Notes under the pieces: model-generated
Database searches by the model: none
Seen by the model: only the letters and a program-made list of their open reading frames with translations
Told to the model about the DNA's origin: nothing
Made by a program: the position numbers and the translations under genes
Shown here: positions 1 through 11,500 of the stretch, one piece after another
Layout: the number at the start of each line of letters is the position of its first letter
Numbering within the stretch: position 1 is the first letter of the stretch
NCBI RefSeq assembly: GCF_051020985.1
Contig: NC_135003.1
Coordinates: forward strand, 7,061,501 to 7,125,500
Direction of reading: 5' to 3'
Source of the DNA: Nomia melanderi
Taxonomy: Eukaryota; Arthropoda; Insecta; Hymenoptera; Halictidae
DNA length: 64,000 bases

Positions 1-910
1 CGCTGACAAGAAGAGATCCTCTGGTTAAGCAGTACCCTTCTCAGAGCACTCTGTCTGTAGCAATCGAGCTAGTAACATCGAGTAAAAAGAATCTTACTTA
101 ACCACGTTTTACCATTTTATATACGCCTACAAAATCCTATCTTACACGATACTTTATATAATACCCTGACGAACATATGCAAGGAAAGAATTTTCGAGCG
201 CGAAGGGTTAATCCGAACGAGGGGATTCACCAATTTCCCTAGGATGATTCTTTCAAGACGGTGCGCTCGATTCGAAATACGGCAGGGTCTAATTGGTCAC
301 GCGCGGGGTCCCGATAAATGGTCAAGTCGGGCCACCACGTTCTGACCATAACCGAGAAGTTGGCCGGTAGCACGCGCCGGTTAAGACGTTAGCAGCTGCC
401 GGGATAAGGCGTTCAAGCTTCCGAGGGCCACCGAAATACGACACAGCCGGCACAATGCGCGTGATAATCGAGCAAGTAAGGCATACAGGCCATTCAACGG
501 CCGGGCAACTAATAACACAACTCGGCGCGAGAGTTCGGTCGTCGGGGTGGCCACCCCCTCGGGGAATTTCCTTGCGCAAGCGGTTAGAGACCCCTATAAT
601 TCACGTAGTCAGGAATCGTGTCCACTCTAAGCAAATAATATCCTTTCCAACGGTGCAGTGGACCGACGGTCATGTTTCAGGGGAATGTCTCGTGAGGGGA
701 ATTTCGCGGTGAAAGAATCGACTTTAGAAGCGGGTTCTGCGTGGAGAATTAAAGACGACGTGGAAGCTTTTCTTCTTTATTAAGCATTCAACGCGCAGGC
801 CCCGTTGTGAATTCTTTTCTAATGGAAGGAGATATTTATTTTCGAAAGAACCTTGGAGTTCCTATCGATTCGAGTTCGAAGTACTTTCGTCGAGACACAT
901 TGGGGAGTTT

Positions 911-1138
911 TATATTTCTCAGTCACCACTTGATTTGATATAACTAAATTGTAAAGTCTTATGTAAAGCATTAAGCTTTGAATAATGTCAAAATGTTTGA
1001 ATCGATATGTGAAATATTGGAATAAAATAGCTTTGTTCCTTAATTTATGAATGTTGGTAGTTAGTTTCGGACAATGTTGTATATATCTCGTAAATGTTGA
1101 ATATTTCTAGTAAAAAGCTTTCGAGTGCAAAGGGTTAA
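911..1138 (+). repeat. TTAA-ended dispersed repeat, copy A (family 1)
   Basis: This copy matches 46259-46498 along most of its length, with shared blocks around CTCAGTCACC, ATATGTGAAATATT and AATAAAATAGCTT. It ends in TCGAGTGCAAAGGGTTAA. The other copy begins with the inverted form, TTAACCCTTTGTACTCGAG, so the full element has terminal inverted repeats beginning CCCTTTG next to TTAA. A further right-end fragment sits at 192-213. TTAA with CCC termini is typical of piggyBac-type elements; the assignment is inference. Confidence 0.7.
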
Positions 1139-1792
1139 CTTTGTGAAGGAATATAAGGTTCCAAACCCGGCGCAATTATTTTCAAATTCGACCCAAATAT
1201 CGTACATCTAAGACTTTTTATTTTAACACATTCACGCTGATGATATTCAATTTGAGTTGGTACGTAAATAGTTCATTCTAACCGACGATTATTATGAAAG
1301 GAGAAGGCGATATTATTTCCAAAAAGTTCCCCTCGGGGAATCGATTTTTCACAGAGCAGACCGCAGAACGAATCATTCCGCGCGCAGTGTAACGATTCAT
1401 CCTATCAAATATTTGCCCCGAGGAATTTCGATGCTCGTCAATCGATCAGCCATTGTTGCCGATAGCTTTTCGTCAATTTGAATAACAATAATCGCGTGCA
1501 GGTGGGTCGCCGTGCGATTTCCCGATGGAACTGTCGTTCATCGATACCGAAAGGAAATCGGGTCAGGCAAATTTCCGCGCTTTTTGTGTCGCGGGAAGTG
1601 TCACGGTTTTAACGAGCCATTTGATCAGTGATGCACGACCTTTTGCGCAAAAATGGCTGCATACCATACATTAGTCGTGGGCTGTAACAACGAATTCTCA
1701 TTTCCTTCAATGTTATAAACAATTATTAAGCAAAAAAGAATGGCGTAAAGAGAAATTCTGTGGAGTAATTCTAAAAAGTTCGGTAAGCAGTT

Positions 1793-2043
1793 TTAACCTG
1801 TTAACTGTGGAATTTAATTTGAAAAGTTTCTCGTTTTGCGCGCAATAAAGTAAAAAAATGAAGTGTATATTTGTCAAACACAGGACGAATACACCTAGGA
1901 TATATTTTAATGAAAAACCAAAGTAAAACATAAAAGAATTACGTGCTTATCTAAAAAAAATAAAGAATTCGTCGTTGAAAGAATTAGTATCATTTTGATT
2001 TTAAGATGACGTGTACACTCGTCGAAAGCAGTCAACTGGTTAA
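1793..2043 (+). repeat. TTAA-ended miniature element, copy A (family 2)
   Basis: The left end reads TTAACCTGTTAACTG and the right end, inverted, TTAACCAGTTGACTG. The inner sequence matches 15843-16041, with shared blocks around AACCAAAGTAAAA / AACTAAAGTAAAA, CGTTGAAAGAAT and GACGTGTA. No coding capacity is visible. This looks like a non-autonomous element (MITE) with about 13-bp inverted ends. Confidence 0.72.
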
Positions 2044-2084
2044 ATAGATCACGAGAAGTCCAAGGGACAGGAAAATTTCAACCC

Positions 2085-2245
2085 TTCGCGGTCGAATATA
2101 TCCTTAACGGTGACTTCGAATTTTGATATCTAGAATCGAAATCTATGGAAATAATCAAAGATTAATACGTAGTTCTCTTCTGTTCTGGTATTTAAGATTT
2201 CAATGTACTATTCGGTATTTAAAATTTTGAAAAATTCTCGATTAC
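2085..2245 (+). repeat. Dispersed repeat (family 3), copy near 2.1 kb
   Basis: This shares an ordered set of blocks with 46960-47170: CCTT..GGTCGAATA, AACGGTGACTTC / AATGGTGACTTC, then GATATCTA and a related AT-rich tail. A weaker match lies around 50360-50530 (TTTGATATCTAGAA). It is non-coding. Confidence 0.55.
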
Positions 2246-4349
2246 AAAAGGTTTAAACGGACTGCGTATCGCTGCATTAAGTCTTCGGCGTCCCACATCA
2301 ACGCACAGGTATTCCACGCATTACCCATGCGTCCTTTTGTACCATCCAATTAATTATTTTGAAATGATCGAGTGATTTTATTGGATTTAAAACGAGCTGC
2401 GTTTTCCTATGAATTATTAATTACTCGGGTCGACTGGACTCAGTAATTCGCTCGTGGAAAATTTGCGTGGACGACCGAACGCGGAAGAACGGACTTTGAT
2501 GAATAGCGAGCCACTGGATTTTCCGAAGACAAAACGGTCACGTTGGAACAGCGCCATGGTACACGGGACAGAGGAATGGAAGTTTCCATTGAAGAATAAT
2601 TAGGTGTATCTGTGTTCATTGTCTCGTAACAAGGTGACTGGAGACGAGAAACTAGTCAAATATGTATTCTCGGCGTTACTTGGTAAAATACATTGACATA
2701 ATTTTGTGGTTCTTATATTGCGCCCTTTATCAATTAGCGAAATTATAAAGAATATTACAGTTACAAAACTGTATGTAGAAATGAAATGTTACACAGCCTT
2801 CGAAGACTCGAAAGAGTAGAAAGAGAGGATGAAAATTAAGGGGAATGCCCTTTGCCCTAATCCTCAAGGCCAACCGTTGACCTACCCTCAGAGATACAAC
2901 TGGCGAGACTGGTTTGTCTCTTATTTATTAGCTTGAGGATAGCGTCACATAGAAACCTGTTTTCACTGCACGAGTTAACCCTTCGTGTGTCCACCCATTA
3001 AGGATTAGTACAGGAATGCGCATCATGGGTTTAGTCCCTACAATACTTGGTCTTGCACATTCTGAATGTAATTGTTATTCAAAATGATAATAAATAGGTA
3101 AAATAGTTGAAAATTGTTTTTCTATAATCGTAACAATGAGTTTTTATCGATTATAACAATCATCGATATATACTGTATTCTTTTCGTGATCTGTGTAAAT
3201 AATTGGCTGTACCACCACTGCTGCTAAATCTGATTAACTTTCTAAAATAATTCCTACGTTTATCTTGAACAAAACTTCTTCAAAATTCGTCGAGCAACTG
3301 CAATTCGTTCATGAACACCTTATATGTACTATGGCTCGCGTACATACTCTAACTAATTGATACAGGAAACGGTTTGGACGTAATATCGGCTGATAAGACT
3401 CGTCGGTTTAGGATTGTCACCGTTCGGCCAAGATTTATGCTCCAGCGGGCAGTGTGTGCACAAAGCGCGACAGAAAGTGCCATCAAATCATCCACGGCCA
3501 CAATTGCAATCGATCAGGTGTGCGTCAGGTATCACACCTTCACGGTGGAATAATTTATTGCGACCGTCCAGGGGCTGGCCAACAATATAAGCAATTTCGT
3601 GTGTACAATGCGCCCACCGGCCACCAATAAATATGAACAGAGTAGTAATAAATTACGAAGGACGATTAGAGAGGATCGACGATAAATTAACGTGAATGCG
3701 CGCGGTCTACTGTATCAGTGATATGTCTCGCGAGTGATCCCCTGGATCATATACGGAATTTATCCATTTTTCGCTCACAATTTGTTTCAGTTGTCATATC
3801 ATTTTCCCTCTTTATCGCTGAGTTAATAGGGAAATAATATTTTTCACTAATTTTGTAGTGAATTAGTACTTTTTTCCTTTTATAAATAGTTTTCGTGTAA
3901 TATGAATTTATTAAATCTATTGAAACATTGCATTTGGGAAATTTACTCTTGTCTGTTTACATTAAAAATAATATCCTTGATTCCCAGATTTTTATATGTA
4001 TTGTGTACTATTTCCATGCCTGCGATGTGTTCTAATTCAGGGATTCTCGTTGCATGCAACGAGACTGCATTATCAACAGCCTACATTCTGATATGCAACT
4101 GCGCTTCCAGAGGGCAGCAAGTATTTGATTTGCATAGGAGAACAAAAATAATCGTTTAATGAAATTTAAATGAGAAATTGTGAAATTGGGAACGCAGAAG
4201 AAAAATTTTCATTGCTAATGTGCGACGGATGTTTCGTTATTTCATTATAAACCGGTCTTCCTTGTATTATTGCATAACATTATGCTGTAAATAGAAGGAA
4301 ACTGCCAACGATGAAATGAAGGTAATAAAAAATTAATTTTGAAAAATAT

Positions 4350-4355
4350 AAAAAA
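4350..4355 (-). terminator. Pol III oligo-T terminator of tRNA-Tyr
   Basis: Six consecutive T on the minus strand lie five bases beyond the tRNA 3' end, as expected for RNA polymerase III termination. Confidence 0.85.
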
Positions 4356-4359
4356 GATT

Positions 4360-4453
4360 TCCTTCGAGCCGGATTTGAACCAGCGACCTATGGATGTCTC
4401 TCAAGTAACGAACCAACTACAGTCCACCGCTCTACCAACTGAGCTATCGAAGG
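4360..4453 (-). tRNA. tRNA-Tyr: tRNA-Tyr (GTA anticodon) with a 21-nt intron
   Basis: Read on the minus strand, the acceptor arms CCTTCGA and TCGAAGG pair fully, the D arm is GCTCAGTTGGTAGAGC, and the T arm contains GGTTCAAATCC. The anticodon stem GTGGA/TCCAT closes a loop C-T-G-T-A-G-A, giving anticodon GTA (Tyr). A 21-nt intron (4396-4416) follows position 37, the canonical place for eukaryotic tRNA introns; tRNA-Tyr genes in animals commonly have one. The discriminator base is A (4360). A run of six T on the minus strand (4350-4355) directly downstream fits a Pol III terminator. Removing the intron leaves 73 nt, a normal tRNA length. Confidence 0.97.
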
Positions 4454-7400
4454 CGATGAGAGATTTCATCGCTACAGAGTAAACAGTGTACAGTTCACGC
4501 TGTAAATAAATAAAAGTCACTTGTGCATAGTAACACATGCAAATTTTACATGCACCAATTTTCATTTTTATTTTTTTCCACCTATAGATTAATTTTTACG
4601 TACATACAAATTTATAAAATTTATACTGCTCGTTAGAGCCAAAACAGATCTACAATTTTATCCGTGTATTTAATGACACTTTTCCTCCCTGTAGAGTCCA
4701 AAATTAAATAAATACTTATAAACTGGATAATTTATATTTCCATACACTTTGGCCATTTAATGGTAATAATGAAATAGAAAACTTGTTATTAAAACACAAT
4801 ACTTGGCATTGAAAAGATCCTACATTGAAAAAGGAAACTGCTAATAAATTACTGCTAAATTGAAAATATTAAGTTCAACGTTTAACCTTGAAGACCCTCC
4901 GGAAACAAATGAGCTTACATATAAATCCTTTTAAGGCAAATTATCGTGGAGTTTATAAATTAAATTAAATAATACATGAAGGTCGGTTCAAAAATCATTG
5001 ATAAAATTACAGATCTTATATCTAATCAACAAGTTTCGAGGATTGGCGTTAAATACATCAATGGCTTGTCAATAAAGTTAGGTTGTGATTGACATCAGAC
5101 TAAATGACACTTGAGGGAAACATGCATGAATTGTGAACTTTGGATCATGAAACGAATTCCAATAAAGTCAAATAAATACGCAAAGTCGAAAGAGAGTGAC
5201 GACACAATGAATCATTAACACAAATAAGAAAATTCACCGATTTACTAATACATAACCTAAAAATCTCTTACCGAAAGTACACGTTGCTGTATGGCCGGAA
5301 CACTTATTCGCAGCGATGTTCACCAGATCGTTAAACCAAGTTAACATTTATTACAGACTTGTACCGCCTGTGCCGAACATCTTGTTTTCACTCTAAGCAC
5401 TATTGTTTACACCTTTCACAGCCCCGACACTTTTGGGAAAAAAGGTGCTCACCGAACAGCTTAAACTACGTGCAGACGTTGCGTATACTGCAATTTTCAA
5501 TAAATTGTTCTGAAATACCGACACACTAAACAATGCTCGAACGTACTAGCGACATCTACGTTAACAAAGCGGTGAATACTCAAACTGCATAAGACAGCAA
5601 TGTAAAATGATTACATGTTCTACAAGGTAAGTTTTCAACACAAATGGGACTGCTGTTGATAAAGTAAAGTTTCTTTAACATACCACAGATAAATAAAAAA
5701 TAAAACATATATTTATAGAAAATGATTGATAAAGTATCTGATATTCCTCAAAAGAAACAATTATTCTAATCAAATGAAAATGATATAACGTAATCTTCTT
5801 TGAAACATTTATGCACTAAAATTACTTTGTGTCTCGATTTCTGTTGGTTACATTTAATAACAACTTTTATATGTGAAATCATAAGAATGTCTATCTTATA
5901 CCTCGTCTTTGGTGTTGATAACCTAGAAAAGAAAAGAGAGAAATTTATCCTGCCTCTCATCGGTGTTACAGACTTGACATACGTAAACATTGCAGCTTAT
6001 GGGAATTTTGTAAGAATTCGACTGTGGTAACATAGGTACATATTTTAAGTCTGCGTCGGTGTCTTAGCAACATAGACTTATTTTTCATGTTGGATGTACA
6101 TTGAATTTCATGTGTTGTGCACGGATGGCGCTGCTATCACTTGGATGGATCACTTTACGATGTGTGGTAATTATGTACCAATTCATATAATGAGTTTGTA
6201 AAAAGAAATTTCGTGTTTCATTACAAAATATTATTCAATAAACTGTTTTCTATTATGTTTTAAAACTTCCATGACCTTTCTCTTTTTACGATAAAAAAGC
6301 TTTTACATTAATTGAATTTTAAAAAGAAATAGAAACTTCTTTTTTACATAAAATAATACAAAACTGTTTTAATTATCTTACTTTAAAGTTTAACGTTCCA
6401 CCATTTAATGTTATATAAAAAGATATTAAATTCAGATGTTGCTAAAATAATTGCAAAATTCTACTCATCACCCTTGAAGTTTTACTCTACCCACTAGAAA
6501 TAGTACCGCTTAGTAGTTATCCCTTAATTATTAATACCTGAGTAATACTTCCTTTTTTTAACTTCTTACCTTATAGTAAGAAATTAGTTTGGAATTGGAA
6601 ATTTTCAATCCAACCTAATTAGATATATGTAGTGCATAAGTCCAAGTAAACGACAGTTCCCCTATTATCGATACATAATCTCTAAAGTAAATGTACATTT
6701 TCAATGAACATTAACAACGACAACGATCGCGAGGAACATCCTAATTTACGAGGTTAATTGTTTCCTTAATATGATAATTTTCGAACAATTTTCTGTCTAC
6801 ACAAGTAATCGAAATTAAATGAAACGGCAAGTAGTCGGCCTTCCCGTTAACACGATTCCATTGATCTGGTTCTGACGACACGTTTGAGGAAAAGGACTGT
6901 CCGACGGGTCTCGTCAACGTATAAGGTCGACCGGACAGTACTCGGACCACGGACACCAGTGAAAGTGTATCGCGGTACCCCACCCTGGGCTCCCTAGATC
7001 GGAAATCGTGCACGCGTCCACTAGGAAGGGGCATGGACGTGGGTATGGGTATAGATACAAGTGCCCACATTGCTATAGGCAAGATCGTCGCGCGTAAAAT
7101 CGTGCGAGGCTAACTGTGGCAGAGCCTGGATCCACCAGGCCGTAGAAACACATACACGAGTGTCAGTGCCGGGTGACTACGGTAGCCGATGCTAGCACGT
7201 CTCTGCAATTGCCGCCGTAGAATAGTGTTTGAAACAATTCTTTTTATAACATTCATTACCACTTCTTCCTCAAAAATCGTATAAGAAAACATAAAGCCGA
7301 CTTTGGTCTCCTAAGTCGTGCGTTGCTAAACGCTTACCACTGTTCAACCCTTTTGTGAAGTGCGGTTACGAAATGTGTATGCTTTCGGGTTCGAAAATGT

Positions 7401-8498
7401 TTTTAATTGTGATGGGGAACTAAGAAAACGTATTAAGTGTTGCTTGGTACTTAGAAATCAATTAGTCAAGTAAATTTATAAAGCCTGATGCGATAGTTGA
7501 TCATGCATGGGGGTAGCTGTTCTTTCAGGGCTGCTAATGTCAATGAAGCATACTTGCTAGAAATATCATCTTAGTGTGACACGTTGGTTTGAAGTTGTGA
7601 ACATAAATAGAGATTGCAAATATATTCAACCTACATTCTCCATATCTCGTTTACAGGGGTGTTAACCCTTCAAAATTTGCTATTAAGAATATTTCTAAAT
7701 AGGCACTACATAGAATCACTTCAGGAAGTAAGATACAACTGATTTCACTCATTAACTTACAACTTATAATCTATTTATTATTTATAATTCGAAAGTTCCA
7801 ATAATAACACACCGAAAAATAAGGCTTCCTGAAACGACCGTAACTAGAAACGTAATGAGAACTGGAAGACAATAGCTTCATGAAAATCGGTGTGTTACAC
7901 TCGGGCGATGTTACCCGTTAGAAATTTTCCTCCGCGCAGATTATCAACGAGTTTTATCGAATAGCGATTGTACCAATCCTGGGTGAACAGCTACCGTGTG
8001 ACATGAGTTACAGCCTTCTTTTTCGTTCCGTTGGCCGCGTAATCGCTCATCGGTGGACCATTGTTTAATTGTTTCTTAATTCACACAGTTTAGACTGTCG
8101 GGAAACCGTTCCCCGACGGAAGATTAACCGGCCGCTGGAGGAGGCGTATCGTTCTCCAGCCGTGGGGAACAATACTTGTCAACACCGGAGCGACTCGATG
8201 ATCACGCGTCAGCGTTTCCGCGATCCGTCCAGTTCGCCAGGCGCATCCTCCCGCGGTTACCGGCACGCGATTCCCTGATCGGCCAAGCCGTTTGTCGCGG
8301 CAAATTCCTGCGGCAGAACTCACGCGGCGCTAATTATGTGATTTAGCCGTTACGTTTCCGTCGAGACACCTGCCCCGCGCGAGTGGTGTACGCGGTGCGA
8401 TCGAAAGACGATAAGGCAAAGACGTGTACCGACGAGACAGTCCGGTCTTGCTGGAGATCATTCTCAGTGTCCACGACAGGGGACATTCTCAGCCGAAA
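4454..8498. other. Intergenic DNA up to the spz4 start, with CpG-rich patches
   Basis: No exon can be supported with confidence. A possible minus-strand first exon lies at about 5273-5345: an ATG-led frame of 24 codons ending at a good donor, CG|GTAAGA. I found no matching downstream exon. A plus-strand CAAG|GTAAGT near 5630 is similar. Patches at about 6840-7220 and 8080-8460 are GC- and CpG-rich with open frames on both strands. The second lies directly in front of the spz4 ATG and is its probable promoter and 5' UTR. Confidence 0.45.
8080..8498 (+). promoter_or_regulatory. Probable spz4 promoter / 5' UTR (CpG-rich)
   Basis: A block clearly richer in G+C and CpG than the flanking DNA ends right at the spz4 start codon (8499). 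The position and composition match the CpG-rich first-exon regions of insect genes. The transcription start itself cannot be placed from sequence alone. Confidence 0.4.
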
Positions 8499-8528
8499 AT
8501 GAGACGCTTGTTGAGCCTGTTGGCAGTT
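8499..8528 (+). CDS. spz4: spz4 coding exon 1 (signal-peptide start)
   Basis: This encodes ten codons, MRRLLSLLAV, ending in a consensus donor (GTT|GTAAGT). It was chosen as the start because joining it in phase 0 to the exon at 12213 completes a good secretion signal with basic n-region, Leu-rich core and small polar residues before the cut. No other nearby ATG gives this. Confidence 0.8.
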
Positions 8529-11500
8529 GTAAGTAACGAATCACTTGAAAACTACTTTTACTTATGAGCCAACCCTTTAGAGACGATGCTCAATTTCCTC
8601 TTGCAGGTGAAATTCTTTTTTCTCCGTTGCAAATGTCACCAACAATTTAAGTTTTTCATACTTTTTGTGCGTATCTTTAAGTCTGGAAAGTATTGGAAAT
8701 GGTAAATGTTTAGTATTAGATAATAAGACGCAAGAAACGATATGAGGATCAGTGTATGAACGTAGTCTCTGAGATGTTAGGGTACCTACCATCAAACTCT
8801 TCGAAGGGTTGATTATAATTAGTGAAACGGAAAACGTGAAAATAATTAAAGAAAACGATGTATTTGTTATTATATTACAAGTCGAAATGCATTAACATTG
8901 ACCATGCTTATTTAAGATTATAGATTATAGTAATTTCCACTGATTCGTAATTTTGGTTAAAGTATAAAGAGACAAAGGAAGTCGAGATTGTAAAATAATA
9001 TCGTTTTTCTGTTGTATATTTCACGAGTTAACGGGAAGCAGAAAAAACGTTCTATATTAATATGAGTGACAACTATCTAGCACCGGTCACTTGCATCACA
9101 CCTTAGATAAATTGGTTCAACGATCCCGGAGATCGTAACACATATTTTTTTTCATTCAGTAACGACCGTGTAGTTGAAACAATGCTTCATCCACACACAC
9201 TTCGTGTAACTAGGTTAAACCTCTTTTTCAATTGTAATTACACCGAAAAAAAATTGTTCAAATAAAAAGCTAGATGGTATTTACTTATTTTATCAAATTC
9301 TAGCAATTATTATTTTACAGTGGATACAATCTGTCGTAGTTATACATAAAAAGTATTATTTTCATAATTAGTCAAACTTGATAGTCGATGCAATCTATTG
9401 TAAAAAAATTCTATCTTAACAAAATCTATTGTAACTTCACAAAATTTTATAACCTCAACGAGACATTCAAAAGTAATAGACGTTCTTTCATCTTTAACCT
9501 CATTAAAGTTAAAATGTAGAGCTGAAAAATGAAAAGTCAACGTGGTCAAAGCAAAAAATTACAGAGGAATCACTCTCTATTAAAATGAAGTTTTTATCTA
9601 ATCGGTAGTAGCTTGGTAACGAATTGGGGAAACATAAAAAGTCCATTACGAGGAAACTAACCGACAAAATGGCGAATCAAACGTTTCGAATCCTGGACGG
9701 TTGCTTCAAGTCTCGTCTTGTTGCCGCAATGCGAGGACCGCGACACGCGAAAAGGAGACTGCGTACAATTTTAAGGAAACGTCTAAACGTCGTTTCCAAT
9801 TCGTAACTCTGCGAGGCTGTCTAACGTTCGTGCGTGAAAGTGTAACTACCTGCGGGCGCGTGTCCGTACGGAGAGACACACGTTTCACGACCGCTTACGC
9901 GATGATCCGCGTAACGTCACGACCGATCTTTGCGAGACGAATAGTTTCGTGCAGCGTGAAAGCCTCGCTCGTGTAACGACTAGTAATATAACATGTAAGA
10001 TCGTCTGTGTTTTGTAACGACCGTGCAAAACGCTCGCCGATTCCGAACTGTGCAGCTTGTAACGCTCGTAATTGATCCTTTCAATAATAAAGAAACATAT
10101 AGATCTCATGGAATGTATGAAAATTCCTCATATAAAATAATCCCTTTTAGACTGCGGATTTCTATGCATTTATGGAAAATTTGAGAGTGCAAAAGTGTAC
10201 AAAATGCACATGGCAGATCCGAAAGAATATATAAAACTTTTATAGCATTTACGAGGAAAAATATATTCATAATTCTGTTTCTCTAATTATGTTCTTAAAA
10301 ATTTATTAATAATCGCAATTGTTATTGTCGTTTCATTGTTATCCACTTATTAGAAACTTAGTGTTTTAAACTGAAATTGTATATTTTGAAATTTTACGTA
10401 TGTATGTTACTATTCTGCAAGAATTTTCGTTGGGAATAGGCAACTCGACTGCTCGAGTGATCGTTTATTTACCATGCCTTTTTTCAGAAATAATGTTCGC
10501 GGTAAATTAAACACGGTTCTTCTGAACGATTGGATACGCAAAGATTCACATCGTAGATGAAATTTACTTTGCAACATAGCAACTGTGTTACTCAAATATG
10601 ATTGATGCAATTTTCGCTTGAAAGTGAAACATTTGATTTCGAGCGTGAAATACGGAAATTTGACTTTCCGAAAGTATTTTTGAACGGAGTACTTCATGTT
10701 GGGTCGTGAATTTCTCTAGGGAGAACCAGTTTAAAGTATTTTTAGGTTTTCGCCTTTGTTTATGTAGAATTTGTGGTTTCCCTTAAAGGATGACATAACG
10801 GGGAAAATGGTTTAGACTATGCTTAGCAATTTTAACGGGGAATTTCTTAATAAATTTGCAGAACATCATTTATGTTGAACGAAGACGTCACTTTTGTTCG
10901 AGAGAGATAAAAAGATACTAAGATACTTAGTATTATCAAAATTACAAATGCCTTACACTTTTTAAAATCCATAAAAATCACATTCTGCTAATAATTTTGA
11001 TGAAAGCAATTGTACGTTTGGAATGTACAAATTCGGGCATAGATCAAAGTAGATTCCGTTCACATTTCTGTTGTTAATATTTTAACAGTAATGGGGTTGC
11101 ATCACATCGTTTCACGAATCATCAGAATGAAAGTGGTTTCTCTGTACTCGACTGATTTCCGTCGTGATCTGGTGATCGATGAAACGCGGTGCCGCCGGCT
11201 GTGTCATACGGATGAGTCAATTGAAAGTGGCATAAGAAAGCAGTTAAACGCCACTGCACCAGGATATTACGTCAGAGTTAAATCCGTGTTAACGACCGAG
11301 GTCAGATAACGATCGCTCGTTTCAAAATTTCAGATTCAAAAATAGGCTGATGAGAATAGATTCGTGAATGATGGCTAATTCTAATACGGCATTCATCTCG
11401 ATAACTCACAACAAGCATGGTTTACCATGTGTTTCGCGATTGTAATCACGATTAATAATGAGATTGATTACGCAACATCATAGGAACATGTAATTTTTAT

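Larger units (their letters stand above)
1..4359. other. Non-coding region left of the tRNA, with dispersed repeats
   Basis: I see no exon here that I can defend. Short open frames exist around 322-712 in a CpG-rich patch, but both strands are open there, as expected from composition alone. The region carries TTAA-ended repeats listed separately (near 190-213, 911-1138, 1793-2043, 2085-2245). The stretch 3400-3740 is more GC-rich than its surroundings and could be regulatory DNA; this is inference. Confidence 0.5.

Noticed and set aside
322..712. Overlapping open frames on both strands in a GC-rich patch
   Set aside because: Both strands are open, no splice context or recognised motif; composition explains it.
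6741..7292. Minus-strand frames of 113 and 60 codons
   Set aside because: CpG-rich DNA with few stops, no domain and no consistent splice joins.
9624..10109. Several overlapping frames in spz4 intron 1
   Set aside because: Frames overlap in both directions in a CpG-rich patch; more likely regulatory or neutral.
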